DNA of 52,200 bases from CAIMMJ01 sp037131955 (GTDB lineage: Bacteria > Bacteroidota > Bacteroidia > UBA4408). Under the pieces are notes generated by a model, which made no database searches, was not told where the DNA came from, and worked only from the letters and a program-made list of their open reading frames with translations. Both the position numbers and the translations under genes were made by a program. The DNA is taken from the NCBI GenBank assembly GCA_037131955.1, contig JBAXQC010000011.1:1-52200 (forward strand). Direction: 5' to 3'. Shown here in pieces: positions 36,001 through 44,152 of the stretch (positions are counted from its first letter, which is position 1; every line of letters starts with the position of its first letter).

Positions 36001-38056
36001 CAAATTGGTAGGTTGCACTAGGAGGTTGATGCAAATCTCCCACATAACAAGAGTTGGCCATAATCAAAGGATATTTCCCTTGGTTATTGTATTGCGATGG
36101 AGGCTCAGGGCTAACATCAAAACTACTGCCTGCAGCATGACCAAAAAAATTCATAATTGAAATACCATTTTCAATAGAGTTTCTTATAGAATCTGATTCA
36201 GAAATTTGAATTGGCGCTGTAGTATTTTTGGAATAGGTAATTACTTTCCCTCCAAAAAGTGTATCCTGCAAAATAGATTTATAATCGTTTAAAAAATATA
36301 AATGTTGCAACTGTTCACCTTGAGTGGTGCCTCCCGCAAAATGCAAAATATCTTTCATCCACAAAGCTTTGGGTTGGCTTTCAAACTCAATTACTTTATT
36401 TAAATAGTCCTGAACTTGTTGATTGGTTGTTGCAGATAATCTTCCTACAGGAATCTTGGGTGCATATCCCGCAGCATTTCCAATTTTTGCAGTAATGTAT
36501 TCATCAGATCCAAAATAGCCCCAAGTAGGCACAAGATTTTTTGCAAAATTTGATGGATTGTTTATTGTTAAGAAATGCAGAATACTTTTTCCTATGAGAA
36601 ATAAATGTTTGTTTGGGTTAGGGAAAGTTAAATCAATGTACTCTGCAAATTTTCTGATGGCAAGTGGATTTTTTACTATTCCAAAAGCAAATTGATCGCA
36701 TAACTCATTTATGTTTGCAACAACAGAAGTAAATCCTTTAGAGTTTTTATAATTGGCATAACTTAAAGCTCCATCTAGAGTATTTGGATGAGTAACAATT
36801 AAAAAATCTGTAGCTGGATTAATTTGAGAGAAATCGGTGAATGTTCCTGTAGAATTTATTGGAGTTAATGCAGTAATATTTTGAGGAGAATTGTTGGAGT
36901 AGATAACGCAATTCTTTTCAGAATTTGCATTAGAAAGAAGACAATGGTACTCATTTAAAATTTTAAAAACTTTTGTTCTTCTGTGATTAACAAAATCCCA
37001 TACCCAAACAGAATCTGTTGAACTAGAAAAATTAGAAAATTTGTAATAGCTAAAATCAGCAATAGGATTATTTCTACTTATGAACTTAAAGTAAGGAGAG
37101 GCAAGCAAATCAGTAGTGTGTGAATACTTACATTGAAACTCTGATAATGCAATTGCTTTGGAATTAACTCCGGGTCCCTGCATAATTCTTATATCAATTT
37201 GAGTTGGGCTAGCAGTTAACAAAGAATTATTTAAAGTAAAATTATAATATCTATAGTCCCATCCGTCCCATGTATCAGTTTGAATTAGTTGACCGTTTGT
37301 ATTATTAACATACAACTTCACTTGATTATCGTTGGTAACATTGGGGTCGTCTGACTGGCTAAATATTTTTATATAATATTCAGCATCAGGACCTGAAGCG
37401 AATAAATTTGTAAAAGTAAAGCCTGGCCTCAATAGACTTGTTGGGCTATAACCAGAAGCACAATATCCTTCAGACTTATTTATTTCAGGAGAATAGCCAT
37501 TAATTGAATTAGTTTTTCCTAATGAAAAATCTCTTTTAGCATAAGCTTTAACTTCCTTGTAAATATATGGTATTTGAGTAAATGCCGAGAAGTTATTCTC
37601 CACAAAAACAGTTACCCTTTTGTTGTTAAAAGAAGTATTAAAAGTAAAAAAATATACTAAAGTATCATTATACAAACTTACATTAGGATTTAAAATATTT
37701 TCCGGAACGTCATATACTAAAGAGTCTGCCCAACCAGTATTTCGCTCTCCATAAAATTCTATAAAATCGTTGTTGTTAAAGATGCCGTCATTATCATTTT
37801 CTCCATAAACATAAATTGGAACTTCTCTTCCTTTAGCAAAAATTTGAAAGTTTTTTGGATGAATTGTGCTTAAATCAATACCAGCATTTATTAAGGCTTG
37901 AGGAGTAACTCTATAAATACTGTCTCTCCAAACTTTTATCTTATAATACTTCTGAGAATAGTTTATCCAAGAATTTGTGAAGTTTTGAGCAAATAGAGTT
38001 GGGGTTAAAAAAAATGATAAACAAAAAAAAATAATCTTAAAGTAATTTCTTTTCAT
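33011..38056 (-). CDS. porU2: PorU2-like T9SS sortase (C25 gingipain-family cysteine peptidase)
   Basis: A 1681-residue exported protein from ATG 38056; the frame also allows TTG two codons up. After the signal peptide (KIIFFCLSFFLTPTLFAQ) comes an N-terminal region beginning WINYSQKYYKIKVWRDSIYRV. The C25 domain has its catalytic pair His640 in NFFGHAAG and Cys670 in MANSCYVGD. The long C-terminal part holds beta domains and ends in an FlgD-like Ig domain (NYPNPFTTST, GNGLYIYKI). PorU is the sortase that removes the T9SS sorting domain and links cargo to A-LPS. The length and FlgD-like tail match the larger paralogue usually called PorU2 rather than PorU. It lies 7 bp downstream of porV2. 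Confidence 0.88.
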   Translation of the reverse strand: MKRNYFKIIFFCLSFFLTPTLFAQNFTNSWINYSQKYYKIKVWRDSIYRVTPQALINAGIDLSTIHPKNFQIFAKGREVPIYVYGENDNDGIFNNNDFIEFYGERNTGWADSLVYDVPENILNPNVSLYNDTLVYFFTFNTSFNNKRVTVFVENNFSAFTQIPYIYKEVKAYAKRDFSLGKTNSINGYSPEINKSEGYCASGYSPTSLLRPGFTFTNLFASGPDAEYYIKIFSQSDDPNVTNDNQVKLYVNNTNGQLIQTDTWDGWDYRYYNFTLNNSLLTASPTQIDIRIMQGPGVNSKAIALSEFQCKYSHTTDLLASPYFKFISRNNPIADFSYYKFSNFSSSTDSVWVWDFVNHRRTKVFKILNEYHCLLSNANSEKNCVIYSNNSPQNITALTPINSTGTFTDFSQINPATDFLIVTHPNTLDGALSYANYKNSKGFTSVVANINELCDQFAFGIVKNPLAIRKFAEYIDLTFPNPNKHLFLIGKSILHFLTINNPSNFAKNLVPTWGYFGSDEYITAKIGNAAGYAPKIPVGRLSATTNQQVQDYLNKVIEFESQPKALWMKDILHFAGGTTQGEQLQHLYFLNDYKSILQDTLFGGKVITYSKNTTAPIQISESDSIRNSIENGISIMNFFGHAAGSSFDVSPEPPSQYNNQGKYPLIMANSCYVGDLHQPPSATYQFVSEQYILTPNKGAIAFIAQASPGLASPGYYYTKAFYKNFGQTKYGQSIGRCIKAAIEDIQSTEDEVLKETCLTMTLHGDPSLVINAFDGPDYEIKAENIELNPTVITTDLDSFFVNIKIKNLGSAINKPIALLLKRFLPDSVVSSNYSATLNPVMYEGTVSFKLPVNLLRGPGINKLEVSIDALNVVAETNENNNFVSLLFDIKSDDITPLFPYKYSIVKNKNITLKGSTGDIFAPARNYIFEIDTTDTFLSAFKKQKIVNNSGGVIKWELPFLLTDSTVYFWRVSPDSSGIGYKWKESSFQHIPFRTGWEQSHFYQFKNNNYSLMKYNKPQRKFEFGTLSKELSCFTWSAPGTSVPPDADLFATEYRIDQELIESAGNSYSPSIHVAVMDSVTLEPWGIRYSLNGVIQNPNNNFGNSNNMNPSNGHYKYFIFNVGNAAQMQGFKNMMLNGVPNGNYILIYTWVRGNFQSWADTSIFSVLENMGADSVRTLPNSRAWAFFVKKGNPQTSVEKFSPANGRYQVVLNGTMTSNVDFGKFSSELIGPSTRWDSLSWRSRPIEQFSNDSNSVTVYGVRFNGEKQKLLTFANRNGNVLLNSISASEFPYLQLEYYSKDTANLSPSQLRRWHVFFQNVPEAALSPNVFIEQSNTKLQQGEKYRFRIGVENVSELPMDSLLIKYWLVNQDKSITPIAFPRQDSLRANTFILPSLELETTTLSGAKKLWIDVNPLVANGTRYDQPEQTHFNNIAYVNFEVETDKINPILDVTFDGNYIVNGDIISPKPNILITLKDENKYLALTDTSNVVVAIKYPGETLARRIYFNNSPTSGLKFTPASLPSNKCKIDYSPNFTKDGIYELSVQAKDASRNVSGANDYTIKFEVINKSTITNVMNYPNPFTTSTKFVFTLTGSEIPTWFKIQIMTVAGRVVREITQDELGPIKIGRNITDFAWDGTDEFGDKLGNGLYIYKIFSNINGTEIEKRASGADEFFTQGFGKMYLVR

Positions 38057-38063
38057 AAGCAAT

Positions 38064-39125
38064 TCACTTTTTTAAATCTACTTTCAATGAAAATACATGC
38101 GACAGCAAACCAACCTGTTGACCAACATTAGAAAATGCATAATCCAAGTGTATCATTTTAATTTTTAATCCCAATCCAATATTTGGCTGCACAATTTTTG
38201 CCCTTGAAGAAATTCCGGTTTTTACTTCTTGAATATTGCCAATACCTCCTCGTAAAAAAACTGTATTTGCATATCCAAATTCAACTCCCACTCTTGGATC
38301 TATTGAAAGGTTTTTAGACTTAATTAAAGTATTCCTGTACCCATCAAATGTATTTTCTAAATTAACTTCTGCTAAGGCAGTAAATTTTTTATATTCAAAG
38401 TTTTTAGCTGCGCCTAAAATTAATCTAGGTACCGTTACTTCTAGCGAATTTTTTGGAACAACATTGTTTGTTTGCAACAACACTTCTGTTTCTCTTTCCG
38501 AGAAAGACATTGACCAAGCATTAAATGTTCCAAAAGCATCTCTCAGAGTTGCTCCGTATCTAAATCCATTTTTTCTGTATTGAATTCCAGCATCAATTCC
38601 AAACCCCCATGCATTGGCGAACGAACCAACTGTTCTTCTTATTATTTTTGCTGTTCCTCCAAAAGTTAAGCCTTCTATTTTTGATTTTCTGGCATAGCTC
38701 AATAAAAAAGCATAATCGGCCGCAGAGAATCTTTTTACTCTATCATAATTAATTTGTCCATTGGCATCAATTAAATCTAAGGTATTTGGAATATCATCAA
38801 CACCTAATCTTATTACATTTAAAGACGCTACACTGCTTGAGTCTATTCTTCTTGCCAAACCAAAATAATCATATTTAGCAATTCCCGCAAAATACTCGCT
38901 GTGCATAAGAGCTCCTTGCGTTTTAATTCCTTGAGATAAATTAGCTAAACCTGCAGGATTAAAATATCCAGAAGTTACATCATTTACTGAGGCAACTCTT
39001 GAATTGGACATCCCCAATGCATGAGCTCCCACCCCAATAGCTAAAAACTCATTGCTGTATTTTGCAATTTGTGCTTTAGAACCAAAATAGTTTATTAGAA
39101 CTAAAAAAATAATCAGTTTTTTCAT
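38064..39125 (-). CDS. porV2: PorV2-like T9SS outer membrane barrel
   Basis: A 353-residue PorV/PorQ-family barrel. A signal peptide (KKLIIFLVLINYFGSKAQ) precedes the family opening FLAIGVGAHALGMSNSRVA and SGYFNPAGLANL, then beta strands to the C-terminus. PorV carries cargo from the translocon to the PorU sortase; this version matches the PorV2 branch that travels with PorU2. I start it at ATG 39125; a TTG lies one codon upstream. It heads the minus-strand series porV2-porU2-nth. Two TAnnTTTG matches on the minus strand (39133-39126 and 39216-39209) are possible promoters, neither convincing. Confidence 0.85.
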   Translation of the reverse strand: MKKLIIFLVLINYFGSKAQIAKYSNEFLAIGVGAHALGMSNSRVASVNDVTSGYFNPAGLANLSQGIKTQGALMHSEYFAGIAKYDYFGLARRIDSSSVASLNVIRLGVDDIPNTLDLIDANGQINYDRVKRFSAADYAFLLSYARKSKIEGLTFGGTAKIIRRTVGSFANAWGFGIDAGIQYRKNGFRYGATLRDAFGTFNAWSMSFSERETEVLLQTNNVVPKNSLEVTVPRLILGAAKNFEYKKFTALAEVNLENTFDGYRNTLIKSKNLSIDPRVGVEFGYANTVFLRGGIGNIQEVKTGISSRAKIVQPNIGLGLKIKMIHLDYAFSNVGQQVGLLSHVFSLKVDLKK

Positions 39126-39244
39126 CAAAAATAATTTACACTTTATGTTTTATTACGCTTATTTACAAAAATTTTGTTCCTTTAAATTTTTACACAAAGA
39201 GTTAAACACAAAAATAAGTCAAAAATTGTCATAAACTAAAAATT

Positions 39245-40378
39245 ATGACTTCAAAGACAATGCTTTCACCACAAAAATCAAAATATTATTTCCCAAATCT
39301 TGACGCCTCCAGATTTTGGGCATTTATTCCTGTATATCTCACTCATTGTTTTTACAGCTCAAACAGCACCATCATAAACTCCAATTTTTATGTTTTTGTT
39401 CAACATCATCTAAAACTTGGTTTGCTTGGGCTAGATTACTTTTTTGTGTTGAGTGGATTTTTAATTACGTGGATAATAATTGAAGAGCAAAAACAAACAA
39501 AGAATTTTTCACTAAAAAATTTTTATGTAAGGAGGGGCCTAAGAATTTTTCCTCTTTATTTTTTGATGGTTTGTATTGGATTTTTCATCCAGTTTATCTC
39601 TAAAATTTATTTTGATTCATTCATAAACACCTTGCCTAATTTCTTCTATTTTTTAAGCTTTACGCTTAACTTTTATATCATTGAAAATGGAAAAGAATTT
39701 CTTTTTTTCTTGGTGTTTTTTTGGTCTGTTTCAGTGGAGGAGCAATTCTATATTTTTTGGTCTTTGTGTTTAAAATATTTAAGCAATTATTTAAAGGGAT
39801 TTGCTTTAACAATGATCCTTGTTTCAATATCTTTTAGAATATATTTTCTGGATAACGATAATCAATTAGTGTTCAATACTTTGTCGTCAATTGCTAATTT
39901 TGGTTGTGGTGCATTGTTGGCATTTTATTGTTTTCACTTTCCAAGTATTAGAGAATCTGTCTCTAACATTACAAAAAAAACTATCCTTTTAGTCTATGTA
40001 TTGTTTGCAATTTGTTTTATCTTTTATAATCAGATTTTTTGTTATCCTTTAACTGTTGTATTAGAACGATTTATTTTCAGTATTTTCTTTTGCTTTATTA
40101 TTGCAGAACAAGTGTATTGTAAAAATTCTTTTTTTAAGCTTGGCAATAACAAGTTTTTCGACTTTTTTGGCAAACTGTCTTTTGGATTGTATTGTTATCA
40201 TGGTTTGATAATTACGCTTTATATAAAAATAATGGGGAACAGTTATTTATTAAGTAATAAATTGTGGGTTTTGTTTGTTGCCCCTACTATAATATTTATT
40301 GCCACCCTTTTAGCTTCATTAGCAAGCTTTAACTTGTTCGAAAAGAAAATTTTAAAACTTAAAAAGCGGTTTAACTAA
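39245..40378 (+). CDS. Acyltransferase-3 family membrane O-acyltransferase
   Basis: Polytopic membrane protein of the OafA/acyltransferase-3 type, 377 residues with about ten membrane helices. Family motifs are LDASRFWAFIPVYLTHCF near the N-terminus (with the conserved His), GLDYFFVLSGFLITW, FYVRRGLRIFPLYF, FFWSVSVEEQFYIFW and, late, GLYCYHGLI. Such enzymes acetylate or succinylate surface sugars. No glycan cluster surrounds it, though the WecA-type gene lies elsewhere in the window. It has an ATG start at 39245, is divergent from porV2 and converges on the next gene with only 9 bp between stops. Confidence 0.88.
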   Translation: MTSKTMLSPQKSKYYFPNLDASRFWAFIPVYLTHCFYSSNSTIINSNFYVFVQHHLKLGLLGLDYFFVLSGFLITWIIIEEQKQTKNFSLKNFYVRRGLRIFPLYFLMVCIGFFIQFISKIYFDSFINTLPNFFYFLSFTLNFYIIENGKEFLFFLVFFWSVSVEEQFYIFWSLCLKYLSNYLKGFALTMILVSISFRIYFLDNDNQLVFNTLSSIANFGCGALLAFYCFHFPSIRESVSNITKKTILLVYVLFAICFIFYNQIFCYPLTVVLERFIFSIFFCFIIAEQVYCKNSFFKLGNNKFFDFFGKLSFGLYCYHGLIITLYIKIMGNSYLLSNKLWVLFVAPTIIFIATLLASLASFNLFEKKILKLKKRFN

Positions 40379-40387
40379 AAAAACAAA

Positions 40388-41188
40388 TTACTTTTTTGAA
40401 TTTCTTGCATCAATATCTTTTAGAAATTTTAATTTATCATTTCTAATTTCAAAAGCATCAAAACTTAAATCGGGAGAATAAAATTGAAATTGATTTTTTA
40501 AATCTACCCTTGTTGGCACAAGATGGTCAAATATTATTAATTGCTTTTTTTCGTTGTATTTTAACGAAGTAACCAATTTTGAATTGTATTGCAATACATA
40601 GCGTTTTATTGGCATAGCTTCAAAAATGTTGTCGCCAAAATAGACGTCGTATTTTTCATCAATAAGTAAAACGTCTATCCACTTACGTGAAATAGTTTTT
40701 TCACTTAAATTGGAGGACAATAAAATATACTTTTGCCTCCCTTTTTCCTTTAAAGTTACCATTTTATAGTATCTACATCCTATCCAACTTTCTGGTTTAC
40801 CAATAAAACTTTCTAGTTTTTTCTCTTTTATGCCAACGTCTTTTAGTACATTTTTATACCAAGTTTTATTAATTTTATTAAATACTACTCCTTTGTATTT
40901 TAAAACATTGTTTTCATATAAAACATCGTATGTTACCACAACTACTTTCTGATTGTTAGACATTAAAATACTTATTCCCTTTATACTGTCTATTAATGTT
41001 TGATTAATCAGTTTTTGATTAACTAAGCTTTCTGTTAAGTCTATAATTTTATTAGAAAATATGTCTTTTAAGGAATCCCTACCTTCTTCACTTATTTTTT
41101 TGTAAAATACATTCAAACTATCTGCATAATTTTGCGAATAGCTAAGTTCAGCAAACAACAAAAATAAAACTACTAGTGTTTTTTTCAT
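40388..41188 (-). CDS. Conserved exported protein of unknown function
   Basis: A 266-residue protein with a clear signal peptide (KKTLVVLFLLFAELSYSQ). I do not recognise a named family. Visible features are a helical N-terminal third with regular Leu/Ile spacing and a beta-rich remainder. Near the C-terminus the segment IIFDHLVPTRVDLKNQFQFYSPDLSFDAF resembles a block found in uncharacterised Bacteroidota proteins. It lies 2 bp after truA on the same strand, so the two are probably co-transcribed. It lacks a sorting domain or lipobox, so it is likely periplasmic. Confidence 0.7.
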   Translation of the reverse strand: MKKTLVVLFLLFAELSYSQNYADSLNVFYKKISEEGRDSLKDIFSNKIIDLTESLVNQKLINQTLIDSIKGISILMSNNQKVVVVTYDVLYENNVLKYKGVVFNKINKTWYKNVLKDVGIKEKKLESFIGKPESWIGCRYYKMVTLKEKGRQKYILLSSNLSEKTISRKWIDVLLIDEKYDVYFGDNIFEAMPIKRYVLQYNSKLVTSLKYNEKKQLIIFDHLVPTRVDLKNQFQFYSPDLSFDAFEIRNDKLKFLKDIDARNSKK

Positions 41189-41190
41189 TT

Positions 41191-41922
41191 TTATTTATAA
41201 ACCACTTTAGTGAGAAACAATCCTTTGCCCGGAACTGATGCACCTGCATTAGAACGTTTTTTACTTTCAATTATTTTTATAAAATCTTCTATGGAAATTT
41301 TTTCTTTTCCAATATCAATCATGGTGCCAACAATAGCTCTTACCATGTTGCGTAAAAATCTATTGGCTTCTATTTCAAAAACTAAATTTTTATTCTCTTC
41401 CTCTTTCCAACTTGCGTGGTAAATTTTACAAACGTATGATGTTACTTGGGTATTACTTTTGCTAAAGCACTCAAAATCTGTATAGTTTTTGAGCAGTGCT
41501 GCTGCATTGTTCATTTTTTGGAGGTTCAAGGGCAATCCGTATTGCCAAGAAAATTTATTTAAAAATGGATTCTTGTTCCTGTGAATAAAATAATTGTATG
41601 TCCTGCTTACTGCATCAAACCTTGCATTAAAATCATCTGCAACTTTCTTTAGAGAAACCACCGATATATCTGATGGCAAAATTTGATTTATTCGATAAAA
41701 AAAATCAGTTGGAATGTCGTTAGTACAATCAAAGTGTAAAAAAAATTGAGAAGCATGCACACCCGTATCTGTTCTACCGCATCCCAGTGAATCAATGTCT
41801 TGCCTTAAAATTACTTGCAATGCAGCATTCACCTCTGCTTGAACTGAGTGAGCGTTTTGTTGAATTTGCCAGCCGTGGTAATTGCTCCCATCAAATTGTA
41901 TTTCCAATAAAAATCTCTCCAT
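41191..41922 (-). CDS. truA: tRNA pseudouridine(38-40) synthase TruA
   Basis: Converts uridines 38-40 in the anticodon stem-loop of many tRNAs to pseudouridine, 243 residues. The catalytic Asp52 lies in GCGRTDTGVHA (48-57). The N-terminal block FDGSNYHGWQIQ and the later RNYNYFIHR-like segment (SRTYNYFIHRNKNPF) are also typical, as is RFLRNMVRAIVGTMIDIGKEKIS near the C-terminus. It starts at ATG 41922 and is divergent from pyrB, with 78 bp between them. The conserved exported protein follows after 2 bp. Confidence 0.96.
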   Translation of the reverse strand: MERFLLEIQFDGSNYHGWQIQQNAHSVQAEVNAALQVILRQDIDSLGCGRTDTGVHASQFFLHFDCTNDIPTDFFYRINQILPSDISVVSLKKVADDFNARFDAVSRTYNYFIHRNKNPFLNKFSWQYGLPLNLQKMNNAAALLKNYTDFECFSKSNTQVTSYVCKIYHASWKEEENKNLVFEIEANRFLRNMVRAIVGTMIDIGKEKISIEDFIKIIESKKRSNAGASVPGKGLFLTKVVYK

Positions 41923-41968
41923 AATTTGGTGTATTTTAAAACAAGCGTAATTACATTGTGCAAATTAA

Positions 41969-41976
41969 TATATTTG
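41969..41976 (+). promoter_or_regulatory. -7 motif of the pyrB cluster promoter (candidate)
   Basis: TATATTTG matches TAnnTTTG and lies about 25 nt before the pyrB start. It is the right half of an inverted repeat, GCAAAT-N6-ATTTGC (41960-41977). No TTG is seen at the normal -33 distance. Confidence 0.42.
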
Positions 41977-42000
41977 CATCCATATTTTTTAATTTAAGAT

Positions 42001-42930
42001 TTGGTGTCAAAGAAATTAAGTGTAAAACATCTTCTAGGAATCAAAGAATTGTGTTTAGACGATATTGAATTAATTTTTGAAACTGCTGATACTTTTAAAG
42101 AACTCATAAACAGGCCAATTAAAAAAGTGCCAAGTTTAAGAGACATTACAATAGCCAACGTTTTTTTTGAAAATTCTACCCGAACAAGGTTGTCGTTTGA
42201 ATTGGCAGAAAAAAGACTATCGGCTGATGTGCTAAACTTTTCGGCATCCTCATCGTCTGTGAATAAAGGCGAAACATTAATTGATACCGTTAATAATATT
42301 TTGGCCATGAAGGTAGATATGGTGGTGATGAGACATCCGAGTGCCGGCGCTGCAAAATTCTTATCTCAACATATAAATGCATCGGTTATTAATGCAGGCG
42401 ATGGAACACACGAACACCCCACTCAGGCTTTGTTGGATGCCTTTTCTTTAAGAGAAAAATTTAATTCTTTTAAAGATTTAAAAGTTGCAATTGTTGGAGA
42501 TATTCTTCATTCAAGGGTAGCTTTGTCTAATATATTTTGTTTGCAAAAATTAGGAGCACAAGTTATGGTTTGCGGACCATCTACTCTTATTCCTAAATAC
42601 ATAAAAGAACTAAATGTAGAGGTATCTCACAATTTGGAAGAAACACTAAATTGGTGCGATGCTACTAATATGCTTAGAATACAGTTGGAACGGCAAGATG
42701 TTCAGTATTTCCCTAGCATAAGAGAATACAGCGATAGATTTGGACTCACTCAAAAAAAATTAGATTCACTCAAAAAAGAGATTGTGGTGCTGCACCCAGG
42801 GCCAATAAATAGAGGAGTAGAAATTAGTTCTGATGTTGCAGATGGAAAAAATTCGGTAATACTGTCACAAGTAGAAAATGGAGTTGCTATTAGAATGGCT
42901 GCAATTTATTTGCTGGCAACTGGCAAATAA
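42001..42930 (+). CDS. pyrB: Aspartate carbamoyltransferase catalytic subunit
   Basis: Joins carbamoyl phosphate and aspartate, the committed step of pyrimidine synthesis. The protein is 309 residues. The carbamoyl-phosphate loop is ENSTRTRLSFE (57-67), and HPTQALLDAFSLREKF carries the conserved His-Pro-Thr-Gln. No ATG is available: the start is TTG 42001 or GTG 42004, and both fit the family's SKKLSVKHLLGIK opening. It heads a plus-strand series with a STAS gene, a T9SS cargo, rnz and pyrR. pyrI is not adjacent. PyrR further down suggests pyrimidine-responsive control, but I see no PyrR-type leader structure ahead of pyrB. Confidence 0.96.
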   Translation: MVSKKLSVKHLLGIKELCLDDIELIFETADTFKELINRPIKKVPSLRDITIANVFFENSTRTRLSFELAEKRLSADVLNFSASSSSVNKGETLIDTVNNILAMKVDMVVMRHPSAGAAKFLSQHINASVINAGDGTHEHPTQALLDAFSLREKFNSFKDLKVAIVGDILHSRVALSNIFCLQKLGAQVMVCGPSTLIPKYIKELNVEVSHNLEETLNWCDATNMLRIQLERQDVQYFPSIREYSDRFGLTQKKLDSLKKEIVVLHPGPINRGVEISSDVADGKNSVILSQVENGVAIRMAAIYLLATGK

Positions 42931-42994
42931 AATTAAAATTTGGATTTTATAAATTCTATGCTTAATTTTGATGAAATTCTAATTCTACCAGATT

Positions 42995-43342
42995 ATGTTT
43001 TCAGTAGATAAAAACCCAAAATTTGCAGGAGTTCACGTAAAAGTAGAACGCTTAGACAGTTCAATATCTCCCAACTTAAAATCCACTTTAGTGGTTTTAA
43101 ATGCCGAAGGTTTTAGAAATATAATCATAGATCTGGCAAACACAAGATACTGCGATTCTTCTGGCTTAAGCGCCATTTTAGTGGCAAACCGTTTGTGTAA
43201 AAACTCAGGTGGAATGTTCGTTCTTTCTTCTGTTCAGGAAACAGTAAAAAAATTAATATCTATTTCTCAACTTGATTCCATTTTAAATATTTCGCCTACC
43301 TACAAAGAGGCAGAAGAAGTGTTAATGGAAGCAACTATTTAA
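42995..43342 (+). CDS. STAS-domain (anti-anti-sigma-factor-like) protein
   Basis: A 115-residue single-domain STAS protein. The core IIIDLANTRYCDSSGLSAILVANRLCKNSGG holds the DSSGL motif, whose serine is the phosphorylation site in SpoIIAA-type anti-anti-sigma factors. Strands and helices match the family's length. No anti-sigma kinase gene is nearby, so a partner-switch role is inference; in Bacteroidota such small STAS genes often sit next to rnz. It starts at ATG 42995, 64 bp after pyrB, and 10 bp before the next gene. Confidence 0.88.
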   Translation: MFSVDKNPKFAGVHVKVERLDSSISPNLKSTLVVLNAEGFRNIIIDLANTRYCDSSGLSAILVANRLCKNSGGMFVLSSVQETVKKLISISQLDSILNISPTYKEAEEVLMEATI

Positions 43343-43352
43343 TTTAAAAAGT

Positions 43353-44120
43353 ATGAAAAAAATATTTTTATCCATTACACTTTTTTTAGGAGTTTTTGGT
43401 ACTTCTTTTTCACAAGTATGCACTCCGTTTCCTATTCCGGGCGGAGGTTTCATCTATCCTGACAGTGCTACCAATTTACCTCCTGCGTATGCCAATTCTC
43501 CTTACGAAACAGTAATTTCTTTTAGAATTCCTACTGATACGATTTACCAAGGTTTTAATGTTCCAATTTCAAAAATACTTGTCGAAACGGATAGTATAAC
43601 TGTAACTCCCCCATTAACAGGTTTTTCTTTTAATTGCAACCCTAGCAATTGTTCATTTCCAGGTGGTACCCAAGGATGTGCAAAAGTATCAGCAAATCCC
43701 ACAATTTCAGATATTGGAGTACATTTCATAACAATAATTGCAAAAGGCTATGTTGACGGAGGGTTGTTTGGTGAAATAGAAGCCACAAGACAAATTATCG
43801 ACTACTACAAAATTGATGTTGGCCAGCCCAACGGTTTTGGTGAACTAAAAAAACTAGATGGATTTGAAGCTGTATTTGCTCCAAATCCAAGCAATGGCGA
43901 AAGAAAAGGGAATGTTTCGGTATTTGCTCCAAAAAGAGGAAGAGCCAAAGGAAAAGGATTCAACCCTAACGGTGCATTAATCTGGGAACAAGATTTTGAC
44001 TTGCAAGAAGGAATGAACAATCAATCCATAGATTTTGGCGATTTTAGCAATGGATTGTATTTCTTTACCATTCAAAGCGATTTTGGTGTAACCAGCACAA
44101 AAGTTGTTATTTCTAAATAA
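43353..44120 (+). CDS. Secreted protein with T9SS type A sorting domain
   Basis: A 255-residue exported protein. The signal peptide (KKIFLSITLFLGVFGTSFSQ) is followed by a beta-rich region with cysteine pairs (NCNPSNCSF, GGTQGC) and a C-terminal sorting domain of about 80 residues: FAPNPSNG at its start and NGLYFFTIQSDFGVTSTKVVISK at its end. Within the sorting domain the stretch GERKGN...KRGRAKGKGFNPNG is unusually basic compared with typical type A domains. The function is unknown; it is likely a surface or secreted protein. It sits in the middle of pyrB, STAS, rnz and pyrR genes, with 10 bp and 32 bp to its neighbours. Confidence 0.8.
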   Translation: MKKIFLSITLFLGVFGTSFSQVCTPFPIPGGGFIYPDSATNLPPAYANSPYETVISFRIPTDTIYQGFNVPISKILVETDSITVTPPLTGFSFNCNPSNCSFPGGTQGCAKVSANPTISDIGVHFITIIAKGYVDGGLFGEIEATRQIIDYYKIDVGQPNGFGELKKLDGFEAVFAPNPSNGERKGNVSVFAPKRGRAKGKGFNPNGALIWEQDFDLQEGMNNQSIDFGDFSNGLYFFTIQSDFGVTSTKVVISK

Positions 44121-44152
44121 TGATAAGCCCCAGTTTGATTTTACAAAATTAA

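Noticed and set aside
33011..38056. Calling the C25 protein the canonical PorU
   Set aside because: At 1681 residues with an FlgD-like Ig tail and a PorV2-like neighbour, it fits the larger PorU2 group better, although the active-site pair is the same.
42958..43011. A 17-codon ATG-started frame overlapping the start of the STAS gene
   Set aside because: It is out of frame with the STAS protein and very short. The STAS start at 42995 fits its family without it.
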